Assembly (NCBI GenBank): GCA_937927435.1
Contig: CALBDW010000052.1
Span: forward strand, 1 to 15,903
Length of the DNA: 15,903 nucleotides
From: an uncultured Bdellovibrionales bacterium
GTDB taxonomy: Bacteria; Bdellovibrionota; Bdellovibrionia; Bdellovibrionales; JAMPXM01
Direction: 5' to 3'
How positions within the stretch are numbered: the first letter of the stretch is position 1; each line of letters begins with the position of its first letter. Positions 14,208 to 15,903 of this stretch are shown in pieces. The position numbers were made by a program, and so were the translations under genes. The notes under the pieces were generated by a model. The model searched no databases and was not told the origin of the DNA. It saw only the letters and a list, made by a program, of their open reading frames with translations.

Positions 14208-15227
14208 ATGCGTTCCGCTTGCCAGTCGCTCACCAGTTCGGTCTTGATGTTGACGCTCACGGCCTGCGCGCCGATGGCGGCCACATATTTCGACCCGAAT
14301 GAGTCGGAAAACCAAAAACACTCCGAGCTTCCACTCTATCCGGAACACCACGAGTTGTGGTGCTTCGACGGCAAGGCGGATTTCGAACTGAGAGCGAGCG
14401 TTCTCCGCTTCGAGATGACAAACGGAACGTCCGTCAGCGCGGGCTTCAACGGCATCCTCGGACTTCCCTTGCAGGCGTTGGGGCTCAACGTGAAATACTC
14501 CCGCGGCCAGCTGGACACCGCCATGACCCTCTATAAAACGATGAAATATTCCGAGCTCACGACCCAATCCGGGCGCGGCGAGAAGAAGGACGTCACGTTC
14601 GGCCTTGACCTTCTCGCCGGTTGGGCTGGTGGTTTCGCATACCAATCGCAAACTCCGATCTACGATCTCAGCCAAGCCGCTCTGGTCGATAGCCTGAACA
14701 AGATCGTCTCCGTCTTGCCGAGGCTGGGCCTCGAAAGATGGTCGACACACGTCATTGACGTTTATCCGGAAGAAAACGGCTTTGTCATTCCCGTCGGATA
14801 CGATGCGGGAATCGTACCCGGCGACGAATTCAAGATTCTTCCGGTCGTTCACGACTGGGCCGGCGAACCTTGCGCAAGCGAACTCCGCATGACTCGTGTG
14901 AAATCCGAAGAGCCAATCGTCGTCGCGGTCGCCCAGGAAGTTCGTACGGACGTTTCCTTCTTACGCATCACTTACTCGAACGGTGAACCGGTCCAGAAGT
15001 TTGATTACGTCACGATTTCAAAACTGGTTTCGACAAATCCGAAAGCGCCGCGAACCACGTTGGCGCGCTCGATCCGCATCGGGCGTGTATCGTCCCAACC
15101 TCTGCGTTTCGTGGTCGATAAATACGGAAGGGAGGAAATGATAGATTTAGCACCGATGGTGTACGAACAGCTCAAGATTCTCTTGCGTCAACCGCAATAC
15201 GCATCAACGTTTTACCTGAAGCACTAA
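14208..15227 (+). CDS. Predicted lipoprotein with a FlgT/CsgG-like C-terminal resemblance, 339 aa
   Basis: I chose the ATG at 14208 because AAGGAG (14194-14199) is 8 bases before it and the translation begins with a lipoprotein signal, MRSACQSLTSSVLMLTLTAC, where Cys20 is the predicted lipidated residue (lipobox LTAC). A GTG at 14181 in the same frame has no such site. The middle segment (about 90-190) reads like a periplasmic alpha/beta domain with a helix SQAALVDSLNKIVSVLPRLG. It is followed by VIPVGYDAGIVPGDEFKILPV at about 206-226, a glycine/aspartate pattern that resembles the C-terminal domain of FlgT-like and CsgG-like secretion or assembly proteins. That resemblance is weak and from memory. 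The gene is followed by a hairpin with a T-rich tail. Its function is unknown; an envelope-associated role is likely from the lipobox. Confidence 0.75.
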   Translation: MRSACQSLTSSVLMLTLTACAPMAATYFDPNESENQKHSELPLYPEHHELWCFDGKADFELRASVLRFEMTNGTSVSAGFNGILGLPLQALGLNVKYSRGQLDTAMTLYKTMKYSELTTQSGRGEKKDVTFGLDLLAGWAGGFAYQSQTPIYDLSQAALVDSLNKIVSVLPRLGLERWSTHVIDVYPEENGFVIPVGYDAGIVPGDEFKILPVVHDWAGEPCASELRMTRVKSEEPIVVAVAQEVRTDVSFLRITYSNGEPVQKFDYVTISKLVSTNPKAPRTTLARSIRIGRVSSQPLRFVVDKYGREEMIDLAPMVYEQLKILLRQPQYASTFYLKH

Positions 15228-15357
15228 AAAGGGGGATAGAAGCAGCAAAGAATTTCAACAGAGATATTCACAACAAACTGCTTAACGGAGGTGAAAACAA
15301 GTTCAAAGCGTGAGTAACGGTACAAACCTCACTGATTAAGATCACATGCTGACCACA

Positions 15358-15413
15358 GCGCCGGCTCCCGATACGTAACCAAAGAACGTTACCCGAGCTG
15401 GCGCCTTATTTCT
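15358..15413 (+). terminator. Possible terminator: 10-bp stem with nested inner hairpin
   Basis: GCGCCGGCTC (15358-15367) pairs with GAGCTGGCGC (15395-15404) with one G-U pair. Inside it GTAAC (15375-15379) pairs with GTTAC (15388-15392). TTATTTCTT follows. It is 130 bases after the lipoprotein stop and could end that transcript, or could be a structured flank of the AT-rich sequence to its right. Confidence 0.55.
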
Positions 15414-15903
15414 TGCACCGACAGCTATCTCTCGGTTTCCCTAATCCTTCCAAAGCACCTAGATCTCAACGAAACTACCTATCTCACCCAACAGTACTCA
15501 AACGATCTCCACAAAAAATCAAAAACACGATAAAGCAGCCACTTGAATCACCCGACAAGTCTCTCGATATCAGGGCCCTAAAGGTCGAAAGAGATCTCTT
15601 GATAACAAAGCTTCAATTCCACAAAAACCCAAGTGACACCAAACTGCAATAACCAAGTCAGATCATCAAGCTTGAATCAACTAAAGACATAATCGATCGA
15701 ATCAACTCTCTATTCGGGTATGCGACATTTTCGGGCGGGTTCACAAATGAATGGAGATTCAAACTGCCAAAGTCTTTTCAAGACGCTCTGGATATTAAAC
15801 TCACACTGCGCATGATTAGAAAGAAGCCACAGTACATACTGACTCAAGGTGGAGTGCACCCCTTTGGTACCGGACATGACGGTCTGCTCCTAGATTTAGG
15901 AGT
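15413..15903 (+). pseudogene. AT-rich reading frame with one internal TAA, running off the right edge
   Basis: From 15353 to the right edge one frame is open for about 180 codons apart from a single TAA at 15650-15652. The part before it (TTG 15413 is the first plausible start) begins HRQLSLGFPNPSK and contains RALKVERDLLITKLQFHKN. The part after it continues in the same frame with KLESTKDIIDRINSLFGY, then NEWRFKLPKSFQDALDIKL and later GGVHPFGTGHDGLLLDLG. The second part has no in-frame ATG until 15812, so it does not look like a separate gene. The composition is AT-richer, with AGA, CTA and ATA codons that are rare in neighbouring genes, which suggests foreign origin. I do not recognise the product; the opening RQLSLGF is faintly like the start of some REP-associated transposases, but no catalytic motif supports that. 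Length and end are unknown. Confidence 0.45.

Noticed and set aside
14178..14852. A 224-codon frame on the minus strand
   Set aside because: It is antisense to the lipoprotein gene, which has a ribosome site and lipobox. The product is His/Arg-rich and unlike a natural protein.

Overview
The window is a compact bacterial chromosome segment with moderately high GC. It has strong GGAGG-type ribosome sites, several signal-peptide or lipoprotein genes, and short gaps between genes. A leucine/isovalerate catabolic operon, secreted trypsin-like lipoproteins and many unassigned exported proteins together suggest a Bdellovibrionota- or other 'delta-proteobacterial'-like organism. That placement is inference from gene content; no marker here fixes it.

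Left part (1-7940). A STAS-domain gene cut by the left edge converges on a 517-aa membrane-anchored protein of unknown function. Next, all on the minus strand and read from right to left, is a catabolic operon: a hotdog thioesterase-like gene, methylcrotonyl-CoA carboxylase carboxyltransferase (MCC beta), a LiuC-type methylglutaconyl-CoA hydratase, biotin carboxylase (MCC alpha, N-terminal part), a separate biotin carrier protein, and HMG-CoA lyase. Three consecutive junctions are ATGA stop/start overlaps. The enzymes take 3-methylcrotonyl-CoA to 3-methylglutaconyl-CoA, then HMG-CoA, then acetyl-CoA plus acetoacetate. Isovaleryl-CoA dehydrogenase, the preceding step, is not in the window.

Middle part (8067-10850). 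Two overlapping plus-strand genes encode a small exported protein and a two-part methyltransferase: an unusual N-terminal domain joined to a TPMT-like domain. A secreted trypsin-like serine protease lipoprotein follows; its leader can fold so that the start codon is paired. A strong terminator and a 95-bp element with perfect 13-bp terminal inverted repeats separate it from a convergent cysteine synthase gene.

Right part (10846-15903). Cysteine synthase and the RNase P RNA gene lie in tandem on the minus strand, separated by a terminator; the RNA gene has a clear promoter with nearby inverted repeats. Next come a 42-aa single-span membrane protein gene, an RNase HI gene (minus strand), an outer-membrane beta-barrel gene, and a 339-aa lipoprotein gene. 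The last 0.5 kb is AT-richer and holds a reading frame that is open apart from one internal TAA and runs off the right edge.

No tRNA gene, CRISPR array, complete insertion sequence or phage gene was seen.
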